Origin: Leptobacterium flavescens
Lineage (GTDB): Bacteria > Bacteroidota > Bacteroidia > Flavobacteriales > Flavobacteriaceae
Reading direction: 5' to 3'
Length of the DNA stretch: 64,000 nt
NCBI RefSeq assembly: GCF_010671605.1
Contig: NZ_JAABOO010000001.1
Location: forward strand, 1,302,001 to 1,366,000
Each line of letters opens with the position of its first letter. The first letter of the stretch is position 1. Shown here one piece after another: positions 55,543 to 63,903 of this stretch. The notes under the pieces are model-generated. The model had not been told where the DNA came from. It made no database searches and was given only the letters and a program-made list of their open reading frames with translations. The position numbers and the translations under genes were made by a program.

Positions 55543-56005
55543 TGTTCATATAGTGGGTTGCATCGTTCTGTTTGTAAACGAAGATGGTTTTGTTTAAAAA
55601 TTCCTTTGATGTAATTATTTCAATTGCATCTACAGCTCCCTGCACTGTTTCTTTTCCATGCAGGTAAAAGATCATTTCTTCTCTTTTGATGTGCAGGGTA
55701 TCCTGTTCCCTGATGATGGATCCTTCCTCAAAATCGTAGGCAACAGATCCCAGTTCATTTTGGAGTTGTAATTTTTCCTCCTGCGGATCGTAGTGCACAC
55801 GGGAGTATCGATTAAAATCGATCCACAGGCTTTGCTCCAGTTTCCTGACCTCATCGCTGGCTATAAAATTCTGCTGTATGCCATTCATCTGTTTCTGGGT
55901 AAGGCGAAGGACAGAAAAAGCCAGCCCTACCACAATTGCCGTAAGGATAAGTACCACTACCATTTCGTTGAGGGTAAATGCTTTTATTTTACCGTTCTTC
56001 TTCAA
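55532..56005 (-). CDS. GspJ-like minor pseudopilin
   Basis: 157 residues. A short basic leader KNGKIKA precedes the class III prepilin helix FTLNEMVVVLILTAIVVGLAF, with Glu at position 5 of the mature protein. The remainder is a globular domain with LTQKQMNGIQQNF and FEEGSIIREQDTLHIK. It overlaps the flanking genes by 11 and 17 bp. The GspJ label rests on operon order and size rather than on clear sequence similarity. Confidence 0.78.
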   Translation of the reverse strand: MKKNGKIKAFTLNEMVVVLILTAIVVGLAFSVLRLTQKQMNGIQQNFIASDEVRKLEQSLWIDFNRYSRVHYDPQEEKLQLQNELGSVAYDFEEGSIIREQDTLHIKREEMIFYLHGKETVQGAVDAIEIITSKEFLNKTIFVYKQNDATHYMNNGL

Positions 56006-56330
56006 GCCTGAGTTTTCTTTTTAATTCTTTTTTTGTTTCCTTGTTCACAGCTTCTATCAATGCGATCTCCCGGCCTGCCTCTTTTTCAATTTCTATAAGG
56101 ATATCCCATTTCCCGAATTCTTCTTCAAAAGGTAGTTTTATCAGGTGGTTTTTATACTGATATTCCAGTTTATGAAGATAGTTCTCTATCTGATGGGTGT
56201 TATTACTGATGCTATTGTTAAAGGTATTGTTGAGCGTCAGACTGGCAATAATAAATACAATTACTATCAGTACTGTAGCCACCATGGTTTCCATCAGGGT
56301 TGATGCTTTTATTTTCCTTAATACAGCCAT
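55989..56330 (-). CDS. GspI-like minor pseudopilin
   Basis: 113 residues. Leader VLRKIKA then STLMETMVATVLIVIVFIIASLTLN: Glu is again at mature position 5 and the spacing KIKA-x-T-L-x-E equals that of the next gene. The short polar C-terminus (YQYKNHLIKLPFEEEF) fits a small minor pseudopilin. It overlaps its neighbours by 17 and 13 bp. Confidence 0.75.
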   Translation of the reverse strand: MAVLRKIKASTLMETMVATVLIVIVFIIASLTLNNTFNNSISNNTHQIENYLHKLEYQYKNHLIKLPFEEEFGKWDILIEIEKEAGREIALIEAVNKETKKELKRKLRLEEER

Positions 56331-57565
56331 TTAACGATATTCTTTTTTGTCCCGGAAAAAGCTAAGCCTGCATACTGATCTGTCAGGGCAGCAGCAATGA
56401 TCTTTCCGTTAAAAATATGGTTCAGATATACCGATCCTGCCTGATTGGAAACAAAACCAGAAGTAAAGACGCTTCCGTAAACACTGCCCTTTAGTTCCAT
56501 CCTGGCCTCACAATAAACTTCTCCTTCTATCAATGCATTTTCTTCGATCACTACCTGAGGTTTAAAATTGCGTTCGCCTGCTGTCCCGAACTGGGCGATT
56601 ATTCCTTTTACTGATGCACTCTGATCAAGAAATATCTGGCGCTTTTCCTTATTCGGATCCTGATCCGCCTGGATTTTAATATTTAAGACCAAAGCGGTCG
56701 GATAGCTTAGTTCGCAATTCTTTCCTACCGATATATTTTTAGTGGCAAAAGCCTGAAAGTTTCCTTTTACTCCTGCTTCTATCTCAATTTCGGGAGCTAT
56801 AAGGATGATATCTTTTAATACGGCAGAAGTGCCCACCCTTATCTTTTGTTCGGAGCGAACGATAATATTTCCGACCAGCTCAATTCCGTCGAGATCTATT
56901 CTCTCACCCAGGTACATCAAACGGGTTGGCTTCTTAAAGGAGTTACGGATAGATGTATTTGCTTCTCCGGAGATCAATTCTGTATTATTCGATCCGCCGG
57001 TTTCCATAAAGCTGTCCAGTTTGTGTTTAAATGTATCTTCCAGCAGAGGGAGCTTATCGGTACTTTCATTCACACTTCCGTAAATCAGGGAAGAGCCGTA
57101 ATATGATTTCCCGGAGATATTGCCTGCCCTTGCCCCCTGTTTGGGGAGGAAGGCGCGGCCTTCTATCCTGGTGTTCCCCACCAGGATCAAGGGCTGGTGA
57201 CTCTCTTTAAGATACAGTGCCGTTCGTTCTTTTACCTGACCTCCGTTAAGGGCAGTTTTGGTAAAACTGTATTTTTTGGCGGTACTTACGACGGTTAATT
57301 TTTCAAATACTCCCCAGTTACTGTTGGTGATATTATCCTCATTTTCCAAAGACAAGATTCCCTGTTTATTTTCCAGAGAAGCGAATAGGCGATTATCGCC
57401 TTCCTTAACGGTTTGTACCACCAGATTGCTTTGTTTTTTAAAGAGCGTATGTACGTGACTGAGACTGATAAAGGCTGCCAGGAGAATAGCAATAAGCACC
57501 GCAATAAAAAGTACAAATTGCAGGGCTCCTCCCTTGATCTTTATATTTAAAAAAGCCTTTATCAT
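56318..57565 (-). CDS. GspK-like pseudopilin with large beta-rich domain
   Basis: 415 residues. The N-terminus NIKIKGGALQFVLFIAVLIAILL is prepilin-like but lacks Glu5, as is usual for GspK, the tip pseudopilin. The rest is long and beta-rich, with bactofilin-like repeats (LILVGNTRIEGRAFLP, VLKDIILIAPEIEIEAGVKGNFQAFATKNISVGKNCEL, VVIEENALIEGEVYCEARMELKGSVYG). That domain is not a classical GspK helical domain. It overlaps the upstream gene by 4 bp (ATGA type). Confidence 0.65.
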   Translation of the reverse strand: MIKAFLNIKIKGGALQFVLFIAVLIAILLAAFISLSHVHTLFKKQSNLVVQTVKEGDNRLFASLENKQGILSLENEDNITNSNWGVFEKLTVVSTAKKYSFTKTALNGGQVKERTALYLKESHQPLILVGNTRIEGRAFLPKQGARAGNISGKSYYGSSLIYGSVNESTDKLPLLEDTFKHKLDSFMETGGSNNTELISGEANTSIRNSFKKPTRLMYLGERIDLDGIELVGNIIVRSEQKIRVGTSAVLKDIILIAPEIEIEAGVKGNFQAFATKNISVGKNCELSYPTALVLNIKIQADQDPNKEKRQIFLDQSASVKGIIAQFGTAGERNFKPQVVIEENALIEGEVYCEARMELKGSVYGSVFTSGFVSNQAGSVYLNHIFNGKIIAAALTDQYAGLAFSGTKKNIVKWLY

Positions 57566-58023
57566 TGCATGTTAACTACTTTTTTCCTTCCCTTAAAACT
57601 CAGGGTAACGGTTTCTTTATCGCCTTTTATAAGGCGGATATCCTCCATACTGTCATTTTGTTTCAGGAGATATTGTTTCCCGTTGATAAAAACAAAGAAT
57701 ATGCTTTCATCGGAATTCCCGTCGCCCATTAGTCCGGCATACCGGATCTGTGGCCATGGGGTTTCTTCTTTTACTACTGCTATCCTTTTCTTTTTTGGTT
57801 TGGGCTTTGTTTTAAAAGTTCCCAAAAAAGGGTCTCTTGAATAGGAACTGATATTAAAGGTATCCTGCTCTTTAACAGCTTTAGGGGTAAAAGACACGGC
57901 TGCAATTTCAGGTGCGACTACCTCATCTTCCGGACCCAGTGCCGAAAATACTCTATAAGCAATAAGCCCCCAGACCACAAGGACCAGGGTAAGAAGGATA
58001 TATGTATTGTTTTTATTTTTCAT
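57562..58023 (-). CDS. GspC/PilP-like inner-membrane protein
   Basis: 153 residues. One N-terminal transmembrane helix (YILLTLVLVVWGLIAYRVF), a linker with SYSRDPFLGTF (the DPF motif common in PilP/GspC relatives), then a small beta-domain (WPQIRYAGLMGDG, FVFINGKQYLLKQNDSMEDIRLIKG). In known systems this protein connects the inner-membrane platform to the secretin. Its start overlaps the stop of the GIGTT protein gene by 11 bp. Confidence 0.7.
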   Translation of the reverse strand: MKNKNNTYILLTLVLVVWGLIAYRVFSALGPEDEVVAPEIAAVSFTPKAVKEQDTFNISSYSRDPFLGTFKTKPKPKKKRIAVVKEETPWPQIRYAGLMGDGNSDESIFFVFINGKQYLLKQNDSMEDIRLIKGDKETVTLSFKGRKKVVNMQ

Positions 58024-58975
58024 TCACCAGTTTTTCCAGTACCTGAAGTAATTTTTTATTTGTTTTTTCGAGTTCTTTTATTCTTTTTTCCTGATTGATC
58101 GTATATAAGGTGAGTTCTTCTATTTTCTGAAGTAATTTGGAGTCCATCTCCCCCAGAAGAATCCCATTTTCCGCAACTTCTTTTGCAGATGGAATATCTT
58201 TAAGGTGACCCTTTTCCTTAATGTGTTCTTCTACCTCGGTAAGAGTTGGTAGGTCATAATCTTTTTCAAAAACAAAATCACTCCAACCTGTGTCCACTTT
58301 AATTTCCTTGGCCCTTATTTTACCATTTACCGCTAGCTTCCAGCCATTCGGAGTTACAGTCCCGATTCCAATATCTCCATCTCTGTTTATATAAAATCTG
58401 TAGTTCTGAATATATTGCTGAAGATCACTTGAAGTCTGGTTGGGGGATTGATAGATCCCAAAATCTCCCCAATCATAAAAATCATTTGCCATAATCCAGC
58501 TCCTGCTATTGGTATTTCCGGTACTATAGCTGTATTTAAAATATGCAGCTCCATAGGCTCCACTGAGCATTTTAATACTGCCATTAACATCTAATTTTTC
58601 ATCCGGATTCGTAGTTCCTATCCCAACCTTACCTTCATGATTTATAATCATGTCATATCCTGTGTTTACCCCGTTATTATGTGGGACTTTAAACCCCAGA
58701 TATCCCTGGTTAGTTCCACTTGCAAACAGAGAAATATCAGAATGCAAAGTGCCACCCGAACTACTCTTGGAACGAAGCCTTAAAGAAGCTTCATTCCCAT
58801 AGCCATCGTTTTCAAGCCGTAACAGGTTTATACTCGAATCTCCATTCACCGTTAAAATACCATTACTTGTATTTGTAGTTCCGATACCAACGTTGCCACT
58901 AGCAGGAAACGTATTTTGAGCATTTAACCCAATAGATGCACCGGCAAGTAAAATTGTAAAAATTATTTTTTTCAT
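58013..58975 (-). CDS. GIGTT-repeat surface protein coupled to pseudopilus operon
   Basis: 320 residues, signal peptide KKIIFTILLAGASIGLNAQ. Repeats of NVGIGTTN, KVGIGTTNPDEKLDVNGSIK and DIGIGTVTPNGWKLAVNGKIRAKEIKV are typical of Bacteroidota tail-fibre-like surface proteins. The C-terminus (LTEVEEHIKEKGHLKDIPSAKEVAENGILLGEMDSKLLQKIEELTLYTI) ends in a coiled coil, probably for trimerisation. A larger paralog lies at 62227-63537. Overlap with the GspC-like gene makes it a candidate substrate of that machine; this is inference. Confidence 0.82.
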   Translation of the reverse strand: MKKIIFTILLAGASIGLNAQNTFPASGNVGIGTTNTSNGILTVNGDSSINLLRLENDGYGNEASLRLRSKSSSGGTLHSDISLFASGTNQGYLGFKVPHNNGVNTGYDMIINHEGKVGIGTTNPDEKLDVNGSIKMLSGAYGAAYFKYSYSTGNTNSRSWIMANDFYDWGDFGIYQSPNQTSSDLQQYIQNYRFYINRDGDIGIGTVTPNGWKLAVNGKIRAKEIKVDTGWSDFVFEKDYDLPTLTEVEEHIKEKGHLKDIPSAKEVAENGILLGEMDSKLLQKIEELTLYTINQEKRIKELEKTNKKLLQVLEKLVNEK

Positions 58976-59012
58976 TTTTTGATTTTTTAAAATGTTTGAT
59001 TGTATCTTTTTT

Positions 59013-59930
59013 TTAATTCACCGTAAATGTTCGGGTTGCAGAAAGGTCACTTTCATTTCCAGCCTCGTCATAGGCTCTTACCACCCAGAAATAAGTGTCG
59101 GCTTGCAGGGTGGCTGAAAAAGCTTTGGTAATACTTTGGTCTTTGATTGCCAGATTTTGCAGGTTGCTATCGGTATAAATAAAAATACTGTCGAGTTCCC
59201 GGCTTCCGGCAATATCCTCCCGGGTCCAGTCGAAATCGATCTCCATCCCGTCAAAGGTGTCATTATTGACCGGGCTGCTCAGTTGCGGTACATTAGGATC
59301 AGTCAGATCGATAACAATGGAACGGCTACTGAAAAGTGAACTTTCCGTAGCGTTTTGTGCTCGTACCCTCCAATCGAATTCTCCTTCGGTAAAGGTCAGA
59401 TCAATTGAGGTTTCTTCAATAGTTTCATCAAAGATCACCGTATCTTCTTCTACCTGTATCCTGTATTCTGTGGCATCATTAAGAGCTTCCCAGTTTAAAG
59501 TAACTTCCGTATTATTCGTAGCAAAATTATCGGCCGGGGAGCTGAGGATCACCGTATTTCCGGAAAGGCCGTCACTTTCCTCAACCGTAAAATTCCTGAA
59601 AGCATAAGCCGTTTCAAATCCGCTATTGATAGCCTTCAATCGCCATTCATAGCTATTAGGTAATAGTTCTCCTGTAAAGCTTGTTCCCGTAAGTGTACTG
59701 TCGATCACGATTTGAGAGGCATTATTAAAATCAGGTGTTGCCACCTGTAAAACATATTCTTCGGCATCGGTTAATGCCTGCCAGCTAAAGGTTGTCGTGT
59801 TTCCCTGAACACTTGTCCCCTCTGCAGGGGCTAATAAGATTACTTGTTGATCGGATATGTCCGGAACCTCCAGGATGTCATCACAGCTGATGAATAAAAG
59901 GAGGAGGCTGTATAAAATTGGTTTTTTCAT
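59013..59930 (-). CDS. Lipoprotein with fibronectin-III-like repeats
   Basis: 305 residues from the ATG at 59928-59930; the longer in-frame start is hydrophobic read-through of upstream repeats. KKPILYSLLLLFISC is a lipoprotein signal with Cys at about 16. Three FN3-like modules follow with the core patterns TFSWQALTDAEEYVLQV, TLNWEALNDATEYRIQV and DFDWTREDIAGS. Likely exposed on an envelope surface and possibly the first gene of the pseudopilus operon (37-bp gap). Confidence 0.78.
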   Translation of the reverse strand: MKKPILYSLLLLFISCDDILEVPDISDQQVILLAPAEGTSVQGNTTTFSWQALTDAEEYVLQVATPDFNNASQIVIDSTLTGTSFTGELLPNSYEWRLKAINSGFETAYAFRNFTVEESDGLSGNTVILSSPADNFATNNTEVTLNWEALNDATEYRIQVEEDTVIFDETIEETSIDLTFTEGEFDWRVRAQNATESSLFSSRSIVIDLTDPNVPQLSSPVNNDTFDGMEIDFDWTREDIAGSRELDSIFIYTDSNLQNLAIKDQSITKAFSATLQADTYFWVVRAYDEAGNESDLSATRTFTVN

Positions 59931-59947
59931 ATTTGTTAGTATTAAGT

Positions 59948-60051
59948 CCCGATAGCTATCGGGATGAGTACAAAGTATTGAGAAGTGAGATATGAGATAT
60001 TTGCTAATGGCAATGATTAAGCCCCAAACCTTAATCCCGATAGCTATCGGG
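59948..60051. repeat. Two copies of a 16-bp palindrome
   Basis: CCCGATAGCTATCGGG occurs at 59948-59963 and 60036-60051, 88 bp apart. Between and around them is degenerate TATGAGATAT-type sequence. Further copies lie at 61328-61342 (15 of 16 bp) and 63828-63843. Confidence 0.95.
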
Positions 60052-60157
60052 ACCAAATTCCACCCATTCACTCAGAAAATACCGGGTCATATAGATGATT
60101 AAGGAGTATTATTTTCATAGCCATTTCAACACTCATATCTCATATCCTATGTCTCAA

Positions 60158-60889
60158 TTATCTAAACCTAAAAACATCTTTTTTCTTCTCGATTTTATGT
60201 GCTTTTTTATATGTGTTTTTCGGGCAGGGGTTACCATCTACAATAGCTTTGATGACCGTCTGATGTTTATAGTTCTCTCCCCAACAAAAGGAGGAAAGCT
60301 GATAGGCAAAAGGGCTCAGTGCTGAAAAGTTCACTTCCTTAAATACCTTCCCGTCTTTTAGCAGTTCCAGTCCCAGTTTTGAGATCCCTTTTTGAACCAG
60401 GTATACTTCCTCTGCTTCTGAAAAAGATTGTAAAAGCTCGGGTTTTACTACCGTGGTTATCTCACTTACGATCTTATAGGCCTTATCATTTTCCAGGTAG
60501 GAAAGCAGGGCCTTGTTTTTGGGTTGGTTTAAGGCTTCTTTTACACCAATCCTGTCCATTACCGACAGATGAAGGTAGGTTGGTTTTTGCGGTAGGGAAT
60601 CCGAAAATTTAAGCGGACTTTCCTTTCCGGTTTCCTCCAGGTATTTGACATATGCTTTATAGCTGTTTTTATCGAAAGGGATCTTTTTTGCCTGAATTCT
60701 GATCTTCTGTGGCAACTCCGGCATTCCCACCTGCTGAAAGTTATTATGAAGAAGATTGCCTTCTTCCATTCCTACAGATCCCAGTTCCGGCACCGATACT
60801 GCCAGTTGTTGCTTTTGATGCTGTACACTGATGGTCTTACAGCCCGAAATAAAAACTAAAGACGATATAATAATTACTTTTTTCCACAT
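60158..60889 (-). CDS. Hypothetical lipoprotein
   Basis: 243 residues. MWKKVIIISSLVFISGC is a lipoprotein signal (Cys17). The mature part has two further Cys near the end (SFCWGENY and GNPCPKN) and a basic tail. No recognised domain; the helical LSVMDRIGVKEALNQPKNKALLSYL block is the most regular part. It lies upstream of the FN3-like lipoprotein and pseudopilus genes, so a role in that system is possible. A minus-strand TACATTTG box lies at 60908-60915. Confidence 0.68.
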   Translation of the reverse strand: MWKKVIIISSLVFISGCKTISVQHQKQQLAVSVPELGSVGMEEGNLLHNNFQQVGMPELPQKIRIQAKKIPFDKNSYKAYVKYLEETGKESPLKFSDSLPQKPTYLHLSVMDRIGVKEALNQPKNKALLSYLENDKAYKIVSEITTVVKPELLQSFSEAEEVYLVQKGISKLGLELLKDGKVFKEVNFSALSPFAYQLSSFCWGENYKHQTVIKAIVDGNPCPKNTYKKAHKIEKKKDVFRFR

Positions 60890-60980
60890 TTTAAAATAAG
60901 ATATTTACAAATGTAAATGTAGGAAAAAACCATTATTTATACTAGTGTTTTCTTTTAAAATCTTCTTAATTTATAAGAAA

Positions 60981-61007
60981 AAAGCCGCAAATTACATTTG
61001 CGGCTTT
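60981..61007 (-). terminator. Strong intrinsic terminator of the small membrane-protein array
   Basis: A perfect 12-bp stem, AAAGCCGCAAAT (60981-60992) with ATTTGCGGCTTT (60996-61007), has a 3-nt loop and on the minus strand is followed by TTTTTCTTATAAATT. Confidence 0.9.
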
Positions 61008-61084
61008 GGGTTTAATTATTTTAATTTATTCCAGCACCAGAAGTATTCTGGCGCTAACGGGGAGCTGCCTGCGCTATCGGATTA

Positions 61085-61285
61085 TCAAAATAATTTACTT
61101 AACTCTTCTATAATTATCCACAATCCAAATATTATAAGCGCTAGTAAGCCTACAAAAATTGTAACGAAATTCGGGAGTCTCATCCCCAGATTTTCAATCT
61201 TTCTGAACCTTTTAAATTCATATAGAAAAATACTAGCCCCTAATATTACCATAAATAACCAAAAAATTAAGCGTGCATAATTCAT
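61085..61285 (-). CDS. Small two-helix membrane protein, array copy 1
   Basis: 66 residues: MNYARLIFWLFMVILGASIF, a basic loop EFKRFRKIENLGMRLPNF, then TIFVGLLALIIFGLWIIIEE and LSKLF. Nearly the same plan is seen in the next two genes. Function unknown; the pattern of tandem small membrane proteins is compatible with toxin-immunity or signalling peptides but nothing specific supports either. Confidence 0.7.
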   Translation of the reverse strand: MNYARLIFWLFMVILGASIFLYEFKRFRKIENLGMRLPNFVTIFVGLLALIIFGLWIIIEELSKLF

Positions 61286-61327
61286 TGCTGTTTATTTTCG
61301 TTTTCCGAATTCCTAAACTGGCACTAT

Positions 61328-61342
61328 CCCGATAGCTATCGG
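61328..61342. repeat. Palindromic repeat copy inside the membrane-protein array
   Basis: CCCGATAGCTATCGG, one base short of the complete 16-bp palindrome, preceded by AAACTGGCACTAT. Similar preceding sequence occurs at 61867-61881 and before the copy at 63828. Confidence 0.85.
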
Positions 61343-61346
61343 ATTA

Positions 61347-61547
61347 TCAAAGTATTTTACTTAATTCTTCTATTATTATCCATAGTCCAAGTATTGCAAG
61401 TGCCACAAGACTTATAAACATTTTAAGAAAATTTGGAAGTAGCATTCCTGGTTTTTCAATTTTCTTGAATTTTTTTAGTTCATATGAAAAAATACTAGCT
61501 CCAAATATTACTAAAAGTACTCCAAAAATTAAGCTTGCATAATTCAT
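61347..61547 (-). CDS. Small two-helix membrane protein, array copy 2
   Basis: 66 residues, the closest paralog of copy 1: MNYASLIFGVLLVIFGASIF, loop ELKKFKKIEKPGMLLPNF, and ALAILGLWIIIEELSKIL. The upstream flanks of copies 1 and 2 share GTTTATTTTCGTTTTCCGAA, so gene and spacer were duplicated together. Unit spacing between copies 1 and 2 is 262 bp. Confidence 0.7.
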   Translation of the reverse strand: MNYASLIFGVLLVIFGASIFSYELKKFKKIEKPGMLLPNFLKMFISLVALAILGLWIIIEELSKIL

Positions 61548-61616
61548 TATTGTTTATTTTCGTTTTCCGAATTCTTAAACGGTTCATATTTTGGCAATTC
61601 AGGGTTATCAGAGTTA

Positions 61617-61817
61617 TCAAAATAATTTACTTAATTCCAGTATTACTACCCATGCTCCTATTAGAGCAAGGCCAATCATGGCTCCAAACATCCCTGTAAA
61701 CATCGGGAAACGCATATCATTACTTTTAATTCCTTTAAATTTTTTCAGGTCATAATAAAAAACAATTCCGCCAATAATAATAAACAAAAACCCAGTAATT
61801 AGCTTCGTATAATTCAT
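61617..61817 (-). CDS. Small two-helix membrane protein, array copy 3
   Basis: 66 residues: MNYTKLITGFLFIIIGGIVF, loop DLKKFKGIKSNDMRFPMF, then MIGLALIGAWVVILELSKLF. It is more divergent than copies 1 and 2 and starts 270 bp from copy 2. The downstream flank TTATCAAAATAATTTACTTA is shared with copy 1. Confidence 0.68.
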   Translation of the reverse strand: MNYTKLITGFLFIIIGGIVFYYDLKKFKGIKSNDMRFPMFTGMFGAMIGLALIGAWVVILELSKLF

Positions 61818-61935
61818 AACAAAGTATATTATAATTTCATCTTATTGGAGTTTATTTTTATTCCCCAAACTGGCACTATCCCGGCATTAGAAATGCATGT
61901 TGTTAGAAGCCAGAAAAATATTATCCCCATTCTCA

Positions 61936-62139
61936 TCATAAAAATATTTTAAGTTCTCGATACACCATTATTATACCAATCGCAAAAAAGGTTAAAATTC
62001 CTATATATATTTTAATGTCGTAAGAAAAAATCATATAGTCGAACTCTTTACCTTTATTGAATCTGTTAATTTCATAAACAGTATAAGAAATACAGGCTAT
62101 TATTAATAATAAACCTATGAGGCGTTTTAAAATATCCAT
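61936..62139 (-). CDS. Small two-helix membrane protein, probable array copy 4
   Basis: 67 residues: MDILKRLIGLLLIIACISYT, loop VYEINRFNKGKEFDY, then IYIGILTFFAIGIIMVYREL. The topology, length and the (E/D)-x-(K/N)-(K/R)-F loop motif match copies 1-3, but sequence identity is low and the shared intergenic flank is missing. Confidence 0.6.
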   Translation of the reverse strand: MDILKRLIGLLLIIACISYTVYEINRFNKGKEFDYMIFSYDIKIYIGILTFFAIGIIMVYRELKIFL

Positions 62140-62226
62140 ATCAAATTAAGTTAATTTTTCTTCTCGTACTTTATTGGTTCTGTTTGCTTTTCAATTATTT
62201 TATTTGTTATTTTTTCATAACCTCCC

Positions 62227-63537
62227 CTATTTATCATTTAATAATTGATTTAATTTCTCTTCCAGCTGCAGAATTTTTGTATTCTGCTTTTTAAGTAATT
62301 GCAATTCTGCTGCTTGTTTTTTGATTGTTTTCTCCTGCTCTAAAGTGTAAAGGGTTAATTCTTCAATTTTCTCAAGGAGTTTCATATTCATAACCCCCAA
62401 TTCAACTCCACTAGTTTCCATTTCTTTTGCGGATGGAATATTGGGCAAGTGCTTGTTTTGTTGAATGTATTTCTGAAGTTCTTCTAAAGTGCGGAGGTTA
62501 TAATCATTAGCAAAAACATAGTCTGGTCCGGGAACGGAAAGATCAACTTTTACCTCTTCGGCATGTATTTTTCCTTTTACAGTGAGCTTGGAATCGGGAG
62601 AAGTAGTACCTATTCCAATGTTTCCATTTTCCTTGATAAACATTCTGGCTTCCGGATTGATAATCTGTCCGGCCACCGTATTTCCGGAACCCGTATAGAA
62701 GTATAATTTACCCCAGGCACTTCGCATTCCTGAGTATCCATAATTATTATTATGGCCTGAAGGAGTTATAAGTTTATTATGATTGATTCCTCCCTGTATA
62801 TAAGCCAGATTAGATCCAAATAAAGAATTTCCAGCAGACGTTCCTGAAATATTAGCCCCGAAATTATTTCCAACAACGAGTTGTGTTTTAGGGCTTGTTA
62901 CTCCTATCCCCAACAAACCATTATTTGTCAGACGCATATATTCCGTAAGCTGATGCTGACCATTGGAATCACTATTACTTACATTTCTGTATAGCCATCT
63001 GAATCCGTGGTTCGATCCTTCAAAAACTCCTTTACTTGTATATTGATTAAGACCAAAATAATAGTCTTTCGTATCATCATTATTTCTATATGCATTAAAC
63101 CCCAGGTAACCTGCCCATTTATTCGAACTTCCGTTCCAATTAGCTTCATATGCCCAATCCATTTGCAAAAGGTGACTTCTTCCAACAGCTACCCTTCCCT
63201 CAACCTGAAGTTTACTTAGAGGATTCATAGTTCCTATCCCTACATTCCCTCCGTTAAACCAGGAGTAACCATTAGAGTTTATAAGGAATTTATCCTCAAC
63301 AGCATCATTTCTTCCATAAATATATCCATGAGATTGTCCGTTCAGGGCAAGTCTATAACTTCCGTTCTTATCAATTGTAAGGAAATCTTTCCCTTTAATA
63401 ATACCGTTAACATCTAATTTAACGGATGGACTGGTAGTACCTATCCCAACATTTCCATTAGCATCTTCATGTATCTGCGCAGAAGTAATTGAAGCAATGA
63501 AAATGGTAATAACTGAAATTAAAATCTTTTTATCCAT
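62227..63537 (-). CDS. GIGTT-repeat surface protein (large paralog)
   Basis: 436 residues, signal peptide KKILISVITIFIASITSAQ. Repeats NVGIGTTSPSVKLDVNGIIK, NVGIGTMNPLSKLQVEGRV, LLGIGVTSPKTQLVVG and NIGIGTTSPDSKLTVKGKI punctuate it. The C-terminal region (YNLRTLEELQKYIQQNKHLPNIPSAKEME, then LLEKIEELTLYTLEQEKTI) is clearly homologous to that of the 58013-58975 gene and ends in a coiled coil. A minus-strand TATATTTG box lies at 63609-63616. Probably surface-exposed and trimeric. Confidence 0.82.
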   Translation of the reverse strand: MDKKILISVITIFIASITSAQIHEDANGNVGIGTTSPSVKLDVNGIIKGKDFLTIDKNGSYRLALNGQSHGYIYGRNDAVEDKFLINSNGYSWFNGGNVGIGTMNPLSKLQVEGRVAVGRSHLLQMDWAYEANWNGSSNKWAGYLGFNAYRNNDDTKDYYFGLNQYTSKGVFEGSNHGFRWLYRNVSNSDSNGQHQLTEYMRLTNNGLLGIGVTSPKTQLVVGNNFGANISGTSAGNSLFGSNLAYIQGGINHNKLITPSGHNNNYGYSGMRSAWGKLYFYTGSGNTVAGQIINPEARMFIKENGNIGIGTTSPDSKLTVKGKIHAEEVKVDLSVPGPDYVFANDYNLRTLEELQKYIQQNKHLPNIPSAKEMETSGVELGVMNMKLLEKIEELTLYTLEQEKTIKKQAAELQLLKKQNTKILQLEEKLNQLLNDK

Positions 63538-63728
63538 AAACCTAATTTTTTACTTATCGAGAAAAATTCGATTATTTTATGAAATAAAATTCTTTCAGCT
63601 ACAGTAATCAAATATAAGAATAAGTTTTCTTTTGAAAGAAAAATATTACTAAATACTAATTCTTACGTATTCAATAAAATTATTTTTCTTATAAATATGA
63701 CATTACTAATGATAATAATATAAAAACT

Positions 63729-63835
63729 ATGAGAAGCTATTTAAACAAAAGGTTCCGGCACTAAATCTTCAGGAAATACTGATCGTTCTGGCTATCATAG
63801 GAATTCTCCTTCCCAAGCTGGTGCTATCCCGATAG
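63729..63835 (+). pseudogene. Frameshifted, truncated GspG-like pseudopilin
   Basis: The ATG at 63729 opens MRSYLNK and then stops after a frameshift. In the next frame the sequence reads KVPALNLQEILIVLAIIGIL and LPKLVLSR, a typical class III prepilin N-terminus with Glu at mature position 5. Restoring one A in the A-run at 63747-63750 fuses the two parts. The frame ends inside the palindromic repeat at 63828, so everything after the N-terminal helix is gone. The other pseudopilin genes are at 54.4-58 kb. Confidence 0.75.
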
Positions 63836-63843
63836 CTATCGGG
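63828..63843. repeat. Palindromic repeat copy at the pseudopilin break
   Basis: CCCGATAGCTATCGGG, complete copy. It begins exactly where the pseudopilin homology ends and supplies the in-frame stop TAG. Confidence 0.9.
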
Positions 63844-63903
63844 ATGTGACTGCAGTCATATATCCTAAAGATATGCATTCCTTCTTTCCTTCTATCAATC
63901 AAA

